Below are positions 45,601 to 55,329 of a stretch of DNA of 64,000 bases, piece by piece. Position numbers and translations under genes: made by a program. The notes beneath the pieces were generated by a model. It saw only the letters and a program-made list of their open reading frames with translations. It did no database searches and was not told the origin of the DNA. The stretch's first letter is position 1; every line of letters begins with the position of its first letter. The stretch comes from Odontesthes bonariensis (taxonomy: Eukaryota; Chordata; Actinopteri; Atheriniformes; Atherinopsidae): contig NC_134526.1 in the NCBI RefSeq assembly GCF_027942865.1, positions 77,001-141,000 of the forward strand. The letters are read 5' to 3'.

Positions 45601-47865
45601 CTTCCTCCTCCACCTGTTCTCATCCTCCTCCTCCACCTTTTCTCCTCTTCTTCCTCCACCTGTTCTCCTCTTCCTCCTCCTCCTCCTCCACCTGTTCTCC
45701 TCCTCCTCCACCTGTTCTCCTCCTCTCCTCCACCTGTTCTCCTCTTCCTCCTCCACCTGTTCTCCTCTTCCTCCTCCACCTGTTCTCCTCTTCCTCCTCC
45801 ACCTGTTCTCCTCCACCTGTTCTCCTCTTCCTCCACCTGTTCTTCTCCTCTTCCTCCACCTGTGCTCCTCCTTTTCCTCCACCTGTTCTTCTCCTCTCCC
45901 TCCACCTGTTCTCCTCTTCCTCCTCCACCTTTTCTCCTCTCCCTCCACCTGTTCTCCTCCTCTCCCTCCACCTGTTCTCCTCCTCTCCTCCACCTGTTCT
46001 CCTCTTCCTCCTCCACCTGTTCTCATCCTCCTCCACCTTTTCTCCTCTTCTTCCTCCACCTGTTCTCCTCTTCCTCCTCCTCCTCCACCTGTTCTCCTCC
46101 TCTCCTCCACCTGTTCTCCTCTTCCTCCTCCACCTGTTCTCCTCCACCTGTTCTCCTCTTCCTCCTCCACCTGTTCTCCTCCACCTGTTCTCCTCTTCCT
46201 CTTCCTCCTCCACCTGTTCTCCTCCTCTCCCTCCACCTGTTCTCCTCTCCCTCCTCCACCTGTTCTCCTCCTCTCCCTCCACCTGTTCTCCTCTTCCTCC
46301 TCCACCTTTTCTCCTCTCCCTCCACCTGTTCTCCTCCTCTCCTCCACCTGTTCTCCTCCTCTCCTCCACCTGTTCTCCTCTTCCTCCTCCACCTGTTCTC
46401 ATCCTCCTCCTCCACCTGTTCTCCTCTTCCTCCACCTGTTATTCTCCTCTTCTTCCTCCACCTGTTCTCCTCTTCCTCCACCTGTGCTCCTCCTCTTCCT
46501 CCACCTGTTCTTCTCCTCTTCCTCCACCTGTTCTTCTCCTCTTCCTCCACCTGTGCTCCTCCTCTTCCTCCACCTGTTATTCTCCTCTTCTTCCTCCACC
46601 TGTTCTCCTCTTCCTCCACCTGTGCTCCTCTTCTTCCTCCACCTGTTCTCCTCTTCCTCCACCTGTGCTCCTCCTCTTCCTCCACCTGTGCTCCTCCTCT
46701 TCCTCCACATGTTCTCCTCCTCTCCCTCCACCTGTTCTCTTCTTCCTCCACCTGTGCTTCTCCTCTCCCCCCTCCTCCACCTGTTCTTCTCCTCTTCCTC
46801 CTGTTCTCCTCCTCTTCCTCCACCTGTTCTCCTCTTCCACCTGTTCTCCTACTCCTCCACCTGTTCTCCTCCTCCTCCACCTGTTCTCCTCTGCCTCCAC
46901 CTGTTCTCCTCCTCTCCCTCCACCTGTTCTCCTCTCCCTCCTCCACCTTTTCTCCTCCTACTCCACCTGTTCTCCTCCTACTCCACCTGTTCTCCTCCCA
47001 CTCCACCTGTTCTCCTCTTCCTCTTCCACCTGTTCTCCTCTTCCTCCTCCACCTGTTCTCCTCTTCCTCCACCTGTTCTCCTCTTCCTCCACCTGTTCTC
47101 CTCTTCCTCCTCCACCTGTTCTCCTCCCACTCCACCTGTTCTCCTCTTCCTCTTCCACCTGTTCTCCTCCTCTCCCTCCACCTGTTCTCCTCCTCTTCCT
47201 CCACCTGTTCTCCTCCTCTCCCTCCACCTGCTCTCCTCCTCTTCCTCCACCTGTTCTCCTCCTCTCCCTCAACCTGTTCTCCTCTTCCTCCACCTGTTCT
47301 CCTCTTCCTCCTCCTCCTCCACCACCTGTTCTCCTCTTCCTCCACCTGTTCTCCTCTCCCTCCTCCACCTGTGCTCCTCCTCTTCCTCCACCTGTTCTCC
47401 TCCTCTCCCTCCACCTGTTCTTCTCCTCTTCCTCCTCCACCTGTTCTCTCCCTCCTCCACCTGTTCTCCTATTCCTCCTCTTCCACATGTTCTCCTCCTC
47501 TTCCTCTTGTTCTCCTCCTCTTCCTCCACCTGTTCTCCTCTTCCTTCTCCTCCTCCACCTGCTCTCCTCTTCCTCCACCTGTTCTCCTCCTCTTCCTCCA
47601 CCTGTGCTCCTCCTCTTCCTCCTTCTGTTCTCTTCTCCCTCCTCCACATGTTCTCCTCCTCTTCCTCCACCTGTTCTCCTCCTCTCCCTCCACCTGTTCT
47701 CCTCTCCCTCCTCCACCTGTTCTCCTCCTCTTCCTCCACCTGTTCTCCTCCTCTCCATCCACCTGTTCTCCTCCTCCTCCTCCACATGTTCTCCTCCTCT
47801 TCCTCCACCTGTTCTCCTCCTCACCCTCCACCTGTTCTCCTTTTCCTCCACCTGTTCTCCACCCC
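42650..47865. repeat. 5.2-kb pyrimidine-rich minisatellite in mapt intron 1
   Basis: The plus strand is built from CCACCTGTTCTCCTCCTCTT-like units of 15-27 bp with CCTCCA, TTCCTC and CTCTCC variants. The array ends about 15 bases before the acceptor of the first coding exon. Frames of 1,400-1,700 codons on plus and long Glu/Arg-rich frames on minus are artefacts. Confidence 0.97.
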
Positions 47866-47880
47866 CTCCCTTTAATGTAG

Positions 47881-47952
47881 GAGCCATGATGGATGGACAC
47901 TCCGCACCTGTCAGAGATGACTCTGCCCAGGAGGAACAAAGGATTGTGGGAG
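47881..47952 (+). CDS. mapt: mapt first coding exon
   Basis: Acceptor TTTAATGTAG; ATG at 47886 with a second in-frame ATG next to it. Encodes [20 protein letters not shown] then VG. Donor GGAG|GTTTGT is weak. The family resemblance is slight here; the assignment rests on position, phase and continuity with the next exon. Confidence 0.7.
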
Positions 47953-50900
47953 GTTTGTTTGTCCTGTCAATCAATCCCTGATCTATGAAAAAGTCAATAA
48001 TCAATCTGATGAAGGTTTGAAGAGAATCTGATCTGAACAGATTTCAGACTCCTCCCACTCAGACTCCTCCTCTCACCATGACTCCTCCCACTCAGACTCC
48101 TCCTCTCACCATGACTCCTCCCACTCAGACTCCTCCTCGCACTATGACTCCTCCCACTCAGACTCCTCCTCGCACTATGACTCCTCCCACTCAGACTCCT
48201 CCTCTCACTATGACTCCTCCCACTCAGACTCCTCCTCGCACTATGACTCCTCTCACTCAGACTCCTCCTCGCACTATGACTCCTCCCACTCAGACTCCTC
48301 CTCTCTCCATGACTCCTCCCACTCAGACTCCTCCTCTCACCATGACTCCTCCCACTCAGACTCCTCCTCTCACCATGACTCCTCCCACTCAGACTCCTCC
48401 TCTCACCATGACTCCTCTCACTCAAACTCCTCCTCGCACTATGACTCCTCTCACCATGACTCCTCCTTTCACCATGACTCCTCCCACTCAGACTCCTCCT
48501 CTCACCATGACTCCTCCCACTCAGACTCCTCCTCGCACCATGACTCCTCTCACCATGACTCCTCCTCCCACTATGACTCCTCTCACCATGACTCCTCCTC
48601 TCACCATGACTCCTCCTCTCACCATGACTCCTCCTCTCACCATGACTCCTCCTCCCACCATGACTCCTCCCACCATGACTCCTCCTCCCACCTTGACTCC
48701 TCCTCCACCTCCTGCTGAAAGTGACACAGATCAGACACTTCCTGCTTCACCTCCTGATTGTCGTGGAAACAGGCCATTGATCTGATCTCTAATGAATCAG
48801 AATCCCTGGCAGCTGTACTGTCTGTGATTGGTTATTAATCCTGATGTCATCAGTGTGCTCCTCCCCCCACAGATAAAGCAGCTGAGAGGGAGCCTGCTGT
48901 GGAACCCGTGAAGGTAAACATGATGAACAACCTCAGTTAGCATGTTAAAGGTTAAAGGTCACCCCAAGGTCAGAAACCCAAGAGCTACATCTCAGACTCT
49001 GCGGGCCTCAGTTAGCATGTTAAAGGTTAAAGGTCACCCCAAGGTCAGAAACCCAAGAGCTACATCTCAGACTCTGCGGGCCTCAGTTAGCATGTTAAAG
49101 GTTAAAGGTCACCCCAAGGTCAGAAACCCAAGAGCTACATCTTAGACTCTGCAGGCCTCAGTTAGCATGTTAAAGGTTAAAGGTCACCCCAAGATCAGAA
49201 ACCCAAGAGCTACATCTCAGACTCTGCAGGCCTCAGTTAGCATGTTAAAGGTTAAAGGTCATGACAGCACAGTTAGAAACAGCCTCTTCTCCCTACAAAG
49301 AACATGGCAGTACAGCTTAGGTTCAAGCACGGTGGTGGAGGGCTGATGATCTGGGAGGGAGGGTCCTCTGATCACATGGTTGGAGTAAACACTGAACCTT
49401 GACCTGCTCCTGGTGGAAGCTCCGCCTCCACAGGTGTGACACCTGAAGCTAACATTGATCCACACCCTGTTTCAGGCCTCCAGGACAGCAGGAGGCGCCA
49501 GAGCTGCAAAGATGATCTCAGCCAAGAGTACAGGTACACCATTTCATAAAAACCCGATCCAGACCAGTACAGACCAGTTCCAACCGACTCCCCAGGTAAC
49601 CCACCTTTATATCCGTCTGTCCATCAGAGTCAGTGGACGGCGTTGGCAGTCCAGGAAGTCGCTCACCTGCCAGCAGACCGTCCACTCCCAACAGAGATGT
49701 GAAGAAGGTCTGTAAAATGTTAAATTACTGAACCGGTTCTTAGTTTTAAGATCAGAACCAGTCGGCTCTATCAGTTTTTTTTACTGGATTTTCCATAGTT
49801 TGGTTCAGCATTCATGATGAACTGGTTTTACTGGAGCTGAATGATCTCTAAAAGTTTTAGTGGTTCTGTTTTTGTGGTCTGGTGCTGCTGGCGGTTTAAC
49901 TGCTGGTGCGGTCCTCCAGGTGGCAGTGGTCCGGACCCCCCCCAGGTCTCCTAGTTCTGCCCGGGGACGGACACCGCCTCTTCCTTCCCACCCGATGCCT
50001 GACCTCAGTAATGTAAAGTCCAAGGTGGGATCTAACGAGAACCTCAAACACGCACCTGGAGGGGGCAAGGTAAGACCAGTCCGTCCCGTAGTCCAGTCTG
50101 TGGTCCAGTCCCGTGGTCCAGTCCCGTAGTCCGTCTTGTAGTCCGTCCAGTAGTCCAGTCTGTGGTCCAGTCCCGTAGTCCAGTCTGTGGTCCCGTCCCG
50201 TAGTCCGTCCTGTAGTCCAGTCCCGTAGTCCAGTCTGTGGTCCCGTCCCGTAGACCGTCCTGTGGTCCAGTCCCGTAGTCCGTCCTGTAGTCCGTCCCGT
50301 AGTCCATCTTGTAGTCCATCTTGTAGTCCATCCTGTAGTCCGTCCTGTAGTCCGTCTTGTAGTCCATCTTGTAGTCCGTCCTGTAGTCCATCTTGTAGTC
50401 CGTCCTGTAGTCCATCTTGTAGTCCGTCCTGTAGTCCGTCCTGTAGTACAGTCCTGTAGTCCAGTCTGTGGTCCAGTCCTGTAGTCCATCCTGTAGTCCA
50501 GAGGAATGTTACTGGAGGATCTGACCCTCTTTGCACCTGCAGGTTCAGATCGTTCACAAGAAGCTGGACCTTACCAATGTGACATCAAAGTGCGGCTCCA
50601 AAGACAACATCCACCACAAACCAGGTAAAGGCTGAGTTATACCTCTTTTAACTGCCCTTGCGCTTGCGTTAATGGCTCGAGATGTTTATGCTTCATTTTG
50701 CTTTGTCGGCGACGCTGCGTGGCGATTCACCACCAGGACAGTAGGTGGAGCAGCGGGGTTTTTCAATGACAAGCCTACTACGATGAAAGGAAATTCACCG
50801 CCAGGACCTCTTCGGCAAGTCTCTCTTCGAGTGGATTCATGCTTCTTCTTCGCTTTCTACCTTGGCGTTTGAAAACAGTTTATATGGGGATGAAACCGGA

Positions 50901-53085
50901 AGATGAACACGCCGCCGGATGTGATGTAGATAGTGGCTTGCGCTCGCATCTTGCGTGAAGTTTAGAAAATTGAGGTGACACACAACCGCGCAAGGGCTTG
51001 CGTTGCGTCTTGCGTCACCGACTATAAATCAGGCTTAACACGTCTGTTAGGGTGTGACCTGCCGGTTCTGTAAGAGAGCAACACGTTCTCCCAGGTTCTG
51101 TTTAGGTTCAGACTCCAGCTAAGACACTGAGTGGTCTGAAGACCAGTGAAGTGGTGTTTCTGTCCTGCAGGTCCTGGGGATCCTTGCTGCTTCAGTTCAG
51201 GGTAACTTGGCTGGTGCCCTGGTCCATCTGAAAGTGCTTATCAGAACTGACTGCTGTGGAGTTTCAGGTTTTTAAACTGTTGTTGGGTCACATGTGTTTC
51301 ACTGACCCACCTTACCACCCATACCTGCCCAACCTGGTTCTGTTTGAAGTCTCAAACCATCTATGATGTGGACATCAAAAAGTGTCTCTTTGAGATGTAG
51401 GTAAACAGTAGGGTTCCCTCTCTGTGTTTGATACTCTAAACAGAGGACGTGGCCTCAGGTGTCGCCCACAGAACCCTTGAGCTTCTGAACCTGAAACTCA
51501 CAACAGTCAGCGTCTTTGTTTCCCTGTGCAGTGACGGAGCTCCACCCACAGTGATGGAGCTCCACCCGCAGTAACGGAGCTCCACCCGCAGTGACGGAGC
51601 TCCACCCGCAGTGACGGAGCTCCACCTGCAGTGACGGAGCTCCACCCGCAGTGACAGAGCTCCACCTGCAGTAACGGAGCTCCAGGAGGGGAAATGACTG
51701 AATGTATGAGTAAATGTTGCCTTTGTTCCGCCCCTCAGGTGGAGGGAAGGTGGGGATCAAGTCTGAGAAGGTGGAGTTCAAAACCGTTCACTCAAAGATC
51801 GGTTCTCTGGAGAACGTCACTCATGTTGCAGGAGGAGGGAAGAAGAAGGTGCATACAAACACCGCCCTAACACCACCCTAATACTACACCAACACCACCC
51901 TAATACCTACAAACACAGCCATAAGACCACCCTAATACTACACAAACACGGCACTAACACCACCCTAATACTACACCAACGCCACCCTAATACCTACAAA
52001 CACCCCCCTAACACCACCCTAATACCTACAAACACAACCCTAACACTACGCTAACACCACCCTAATACCTACAAACACAGCCCTAACACCACCCTAACAC
52101 TACGCTAACACCACCCTAATAATACACTAACACCACCCTAACACTACGCTAACACCACCCTAATACCTACAAACACAGCCCTAACACCACCCTAACACTA
52201 CGCTAACACCACCCTAATACTACGCCAACACCACCCTAACACTACGCTAACACCACCCTAATACTACACTAACACCACCTAACACTACGCTAACACCACC
52301 CTAAGACTACACTAACACCACCCTAATACCTACAAACACAGCCCTAACGTCGCCCTAACACCACCCTAACATCGCATTAACACCACCCTAACACAGCACT
52401 AACACCACCCTAACACAGCACTAACACCACCCTAACACAGCACTAACACCACCCGAACATCGCCCTAATACCACCCGAACATCGCCCTAATACCACCCTA
52501 ACACCTCCCTAACACAGCACTAACACCACCCTAACACCACCCTAGCTGGATTAGATGCTGTGCAGGAACATTTAGTCTTCACCGCTCTGGTCCAGCACAG
52601 ATCAGACACATTCATGTATTCATGACAGTTTGTGTTTTTATGTTTCGTAATATTCTGTTTTACATACAACCGAGTTCAGATTGATTTTGTTCACTTTCTG
52701 TTTTACGTAGTCGGGGCATAAAGGAGACTTTCTGGAGTCGGGACAGGAAGAAAGAAAACAACAAAAGTGTTAAAGTTAAAATAACTCCAACAACAAACAT
52801 CTGTTCACAGATCGAGGCCCACAGGCTGACCTTCAGAGAGAACGCCAAAGCTAAAACCGACCACGGCGCTGACATCATTGTCCAGGCCGACTCGTCCCCG
52901 CCTCCTCGCCTCAGCAACGCTTCCTCCCACGGAAGCCTGGACGGTGCTGAGGCTCCGCCCCTCGACCTCCTGGCAGACCAGGTAATTCACCTGTTTGCCA
53001 CAAAAACACACAAAATCAACACACTTCCATTAACGACCTCCTTTCCCGTCAGGTGTCGGCCTCCCTTGCCAAACAAGGCCTGTGA
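47886..53085 (+). CDS. mapt: Microtubule-associated protein tau gene (MAPT-like), nine coding exons, three repeats
   Basis: Tau binds and stabilises axonal microtubules through KXGS-PGGG repeats. Exons: 47881-47952 (ATG 47886), 48873-48913, 49476-49533, 49628-49707, 49920-50069, 50543-50624, 51739-51848, 52811-52981, 53053-53085. All junctions are in phase, giving 263 aa. The proline-rich region has [17 protein letters not shown], nearly the mammalian phospho-epitope region. Repeats carry KVGS, KCGS and KIGS with PGGGK, PGGGK and AGGGK. The C-terminus has [17 protein letters not shown] and ends SASLAKQGL, a tau/MAP2/MAP4 hallmark. The N-terminus is short and lacks mammalian acidic inserts. 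A second repeat exon is absent, and an extra intron precedes the last ten residues. Further alternative exons hidden by arrays cannot be excluded. Confidence 0.93.
48047..48715. repeat. 33-bp minisatellite in mapt intron 2
   Basis: Units contain ACTCCTCCCACTCAGACTCC then TCCTCTCACCATG; later copies shrink to CTCCTCTCACCATGA forms. Being a multiple of three, it keeps an 11-residue Thr/Pro repeat open at 48078-48785. No splice signals or similarity support coding. Confidence 0.92.
48873..48913 (+). CDS. mapt: mapt coding exon 2
   Basis: Acceptor CCCCACAG, donor AAG|GTAAAC. Encodes [14 protein letters not shown] (Asp codon split), joining in frame on both sides. Confidence 0.7.
48933..49262. 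repeat. 75-bp minisatellite in mapt intron 3
   Basis: About 4.3 near-identical copies containing TTAGCATGTTAAAGGTTAAA, GGTCACCCCAAGGTCAGAAA and CTACATCTCAGACTCTGC. It begins about 20 bases after the exon 2 donor. Confidence 0.95.
49476..49533 (+). CDS. mapt: mapt coding exon 3 (basic region)
   Basis: Acceptor TTTCAG, donor ACAG|GTACAC. Encodes [19 protein letters not shown], a basic Ala-rich stretch comparable in place to mammalian exon 7. Confidence 0.75.
49628..49707 (+). CDS. mapt: mapt coding exon 4 (proline-rich region)
   Basis: Acceptor CCATCAG, donor AAG|GTCTGT. Encodes [20 protein letters not shown] then PNRDVKK, matching the GSPGTPGSRSRTPS region of tau. Confidence 0.88.
49920..50069 (+). 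CDS. mapt: mapt coding exon 5: proline-rich region end and repeat 1
   Basis: Encodes [20 protein letters not shown], then [20 protein letters not shown] and PGGGK. Acceptor CTCCAG, donor AAG|GTAAGA. The 12-bp array starts within ten bases of the donor. Confidence 0.96.
50080..50505. repeat. GTAGTCCGTCC short-period array in mapt intron 6
   Basis: Units of 11-13 bp (CCGTAGTCCAGT, CTGTAGTCCGTC, CTTGTAGTCCAT) fill the intron between repeat exons 5 and 6, starting about ten bases after the donor. Confidence 0.94.
50543..50624 (+). CDS. mapt: mapt coding exon 6: single middle repeat
   Basis: 82 nt, the length of mammalian exon 11 (repeat 3). Encodes [20 protein letters not shown] then [13 protein letters not shown] and KCGSKDNI resemble mammalian repeat 2; VTSK and HHKPG resemble repeat 3. 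The donor CCAG|GTAAAG is partly formed by an inserted element. Confidence 0.96.
50629..51035. mobile_element. Harbinger-like MITE inserted at a mapt 5' splice site
   Basis: 407 bp bounded by TAA at 50626-50628 and 51036-51038. Ends AGGCTGAGTTATA and, inverted, AGCCTGATTTATA. Subterminal GCGCTTGCGTT and GCAAGGGCTTGCG pieces are inverted. The left TAA occupies intron positions +2 to +4 of the exon 6 donor. No coding capacity. Confidence 0.75.
51530..51688. repeat. 20-bp array in mapt intron
   Basis: Eight copies of CAGTGACGGAGCTCCACCCG with small variants, about 50 bases upstream of the last-repeat exon. Confidence 0.93.
51739..51848 (+). CDS. mapt: mapt coding exon 7: last repeat
   Basis: Encodes [20 protein letters not shown] then [17 protein letters not shown]. 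It corresponds to mammalian exon 12 (repeat 4). Acceptor CCCTCAG, donor AAG|GTGCAT. Confidence 0.96.
51862..52546. repeat. CACCCTAACA-type degenerate array in mapt intron 8
   Basis: Short units (AACACCACCCTAA, TACTACACTAA, TACCTACAAACACAGC) in irregular order fill most of the intron, starting about ten bases after the exon 7 donor. Confidence 0.93.
52811..52981 (+). CDS. mapt: mapt coding exon 8: C-terminal domain
   Basis: Encodes [20 protein letters not shown] through [13 protein letters not shown] to LDLLADQ. In human MAPT this and the next ten residues are in one exon; here a donor CAG|GTAATT ends it at 52981. Confidence 0.95.
53053..53085 (+). CDS. mapt: mapt coding exon 9: last ten residues and stop
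   Basis: Acceptor CCCGTCAG, then [10 protein letters not shown] and TGA. These ten residues match the C-terminus of mammalian tau. The intron before it is only 71 nt. AATAAA follows at 53156-53161. Confidence 0.93.
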
Positions 53086-53155
53086 TTGGACCAACCCTGT
53101 GCCTGTAGACCCCGCCCCTTCCGGTTACCAAGGAAACTACTGAAGGAAGAAAGAA

Positions 53156-53161
53156 AATAAA
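53156..53161 (+). terminator. mapt: Candidate mapt poly(A) signal
   Basis: AATAAA, 71 bases after the stop codon. Tau transcripts in other vertebrates have long 3' regions, so a distal AATAAA at 54982-54987 is an alternative. Confidence 0.45.
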
Positions 53162-53415
53162 AGATAAAGATTCTGCCTTTTTCTTCATTACACTCATAAA
53201 ATCCCACGATTGGAGAGATTTTATGATTCAAGGTGAACGCATCCACAGGTGAGATCCACAGGTGAGATCCACAGGTGAGAGCCACAGGTGAGTTTAACCT
53301 GCTGCATCACTACAGGAACTGGTGCTGGTTTCAGGTTAAACGTGCAAACAGGTTCTGGTTCTGTAACGGATGATAAAATGTGCTCAGAACCTCTGCCATC
53401 AGAGTTGTTCTAACC

Positions 53416-53794
53416 CAGGGTGTCCACATCCGGTCCTGGGGGGCCCCGGTCCTGCAGGTTTTAGATGTTGCCCTGATTCAGATCAGTGCATCATCAGCAG
53501 ACTTGTGCAGAACGTAAAAATCTTTTTTATTTTTTGGGGCTTTTTTGCCTTCAATGGGCAGAACAGTTCAAGAGAGATAGGAAGCAGAGAGAGGGGGAAA
53601 GACATGCAGCAAAGGGCCGACCGATGCGGGACTCGAACCGGAGCCGACTGCAGCGTGGACTGTAGCCTCTGTACATGGGGCGCCTGCTCCACCCACTGCA
53701 CCACCCTGTGAACGTAACCATTTAATCTGAGTCAGGTGTGCTGAAGCATCTTAAACCTGCAGCGGCCCTCCAGGAGCCACTTGGGACATCCCTG
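53416..53794. mobile_element. hAT-like non-autonomous element with 8-bp target duplication
   Basis: Flanked by the identical octamers TTCTAACC (53408-53415 and 53795-53802). Ends CAGGGTGTCCACATCCGGTC and, inverted, CAGGGATGTCCCAAGTGGCT, both continuing into CTGG-GGGCC. Without the nested SINE it would be about 180 bp. An 8-bp duplication with CAG-starting ends is typical of hAT. Confidence 0.8.
53518..53709 (-). mobile_element. tRNA-derived SINE nested in the hAT-like element
   Basis: On the minus strand the head carries an A-box-like TGGTGCAGTGGGTGGAGC and a B-box GGTTCGAGTCCC, then a body with CTTTGCTGCATGTCTTTCCC and an A-rich tail. Perfect 8-bp target duplications GAACGTAA flank it (53510-53517, 53710-53717). 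About 192 bp. Confidence 0.85.
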
Positions 53795-53802
53795 TTCTAA
53801 CC

Positions 53803-54360
53803 AGAACTCAGCCACGTGGTTCATCATTTCATCTGTGAACCAGTTGGGAACCTGAACCAAGAATAAGAACTTTGGACCAGAACTCAGAGTTCTCCATGAA
53901 ACCTAGGGGCTGAAGGTTCTGACCCCAAAGAATGTTCAAGTTCTGTATATCAGACAATATTCAGGAGTTTGTCTGATCTGATTTCCTGGTTATTCTGGGA
54001 CAGAGTCAGAGCTGAGGCTCCCTCTGAGGGTGGAGTTAGGGTTTCAGACATGAACAGCAGCAGAACTCTCTGCTTCACACGTCTCCAACAGGCAGCTGAT
54101 CGATGTGTCACACGATGCACAGAGCCTGAAAACCTGGGTTGACAAAGATCAGAACCAGTGTGGTAGATCCCGTTATCTCTGGGAGAAGCTTCAGGTTCTG
54201 ATGCCCAGAGAACACAAAGAGAGTTACCCTAACCTGGGAATCTGAACACCTCTTTGGGTTCAACATGACAGTCACAGCCAGGTCGGTCCATAAGGCCTCA
54301 GACGGACTCTAGTTGTGGTGCCTCCTACTGGAGTCCTCTGGTATTAAGCGCTGGATGCGC
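53803..54360. other. Unique sequence downstream of mapt
   Basis: No gene recognised. Possibly distal mapt 3' untranslated region or spacer. Confidence 0.45.
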
Positions 54361-54361
54361 A

Positions 54362-54536
54362 GTGGAACCAGTCAGAACCGGTCGGAACCAACCAGAACCA
54401 GCCAGAACCGTCCAGAACCGGCCAGAACCAGCTAGAACCGGTCAGAACCGGTCAGAACCAGCTAGAACCGGCCATAACCAGTCAGAACCGGTCAGAACCA
54501 GCCAGAACCAGTCAGAACCAGCCAGAACCGGTCATT
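54362..54536. repeat. Decamer array CAGAACCGGT
   Basis: About 17 copies of AGAACCGGTC / AGAACCAGCC decamers. Confidence 0.92.
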
Positions 54537-54981
54537 CAGTGATGTTTGAACCTGGGTGTTTCTGGGTACTCTGTTCCCAGAATAAGAAGCTTGAGGGCCC
54601 AATCTGAAGTTCTTGGTGGATCCTTCTGAGACCTTCAGATGAATTCTTTGGGTTCAGATGAATCTTTAAGGAACTTTCAGGGTGATGGCAGACTGACAAG
54701 TGAGTGTCACATGACTCTGGAGGAAACTTTAGTGCTGACATCATATGCTAATTGATGCTAGCATGGATTAGCCTGTTCCCTTTGTTGATAAAATCCCTCC
54801 AATCACAGAAAGCATCTCTCTGATGCCATCCCCATCTCATCTTTCTCTGAATGCTGATGTGCTGTAGGCTCCTGTGAAGATCCCCACCCCTCCGACATAA
54901 AAAAATTACCCAGAATGCCATTGGATACCAGGTGCCAAACCCATGCTGTCTCTGCCTGTGGGCTGTGAAATGCTTTGTACC

Positions 54982-54987
54982 AATAAA
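54982..54987 (+). terminator. Possible distal mapt poly(A) signal
   Basis: AATAAA in GTACCAATAAAGTTTCTC, about 1.9 kb beyond the tau stop. Weak evidence, position only. Confidence 0.3.
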
Positions 54988-55067
54988 GTTTCTCTTGGCT
55001 CAGACCTGTTGTTGTTTACTGACACATGCAGCATCAATCTTCGTCTCTTATACATGATAGGTCTTTG

Positions 55068-55107
55068 ATTCAATTCAGTTTTATTTATGAAGTGCCAACC
55101 CACAACA

Positions 55108-55145
<38 letters not shown>
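55068..55145. repeat. Fish dispersed-repeat motif followed by (AAT)n microsatellite
   Basis: TTCAATTCAGTTTTATTTAT then GAAGTGCC resembles a widely dispersed fish retroposon end; (AAT)13 follows at 55107-55145. The family is not assigned. Confidence 0.5.
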
Positions 55146-55147
<2 letters not shown>

Positions 55148-55279
55148 GTGATGAGAGGGCCCAGAGAGGTGGAGGGAGGGGGTACCGGTGATGATGGGGG
55201 CTGCAGAGTTTGGGACCAGTTGGAGCTGCTGGAGGACGGGGGTGATATGGTGGAAGGAGGGGGTACCGGGGGACCAACA

Positions 55280-55319
55280 TTGCTCACAAGCTTTTACAAT
55301 AATAAAAGCCTGTGAGCAA
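55280..55319. repeat. 17-bp inverted repeat (hairpin) with 6-base loop
   Basis: TTGCTCACAAGCTTTTA pairs with TAAAAGCCTGTGAGCAA with one mismatch. The right flank (55330-55430, ending AACTCGCCCAGCCCTA) looks like a fish DNA-transposon remnant. Confidence 0.65.
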
Positions 55320-55329
55320 CAGACTTTTA

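Noticed and set aside
42855..48004. Frames of up to 1,708 codons on plus (Ser/Pro/Leu) and long Glu/Arg/Gly frames on minus
   Set aside because: Low-complexity products of the pyrimidine-rich array, open in many frames on both strands, with no domain.
53630..53709. tRNA gene suggested by A- and B-box-like sequence on the minus strand
   Set aside because: It continues into a SINE body with A-rich tail and has flanking target duplications, so it is a tRNA-derived SINE, not a functional tRNA.
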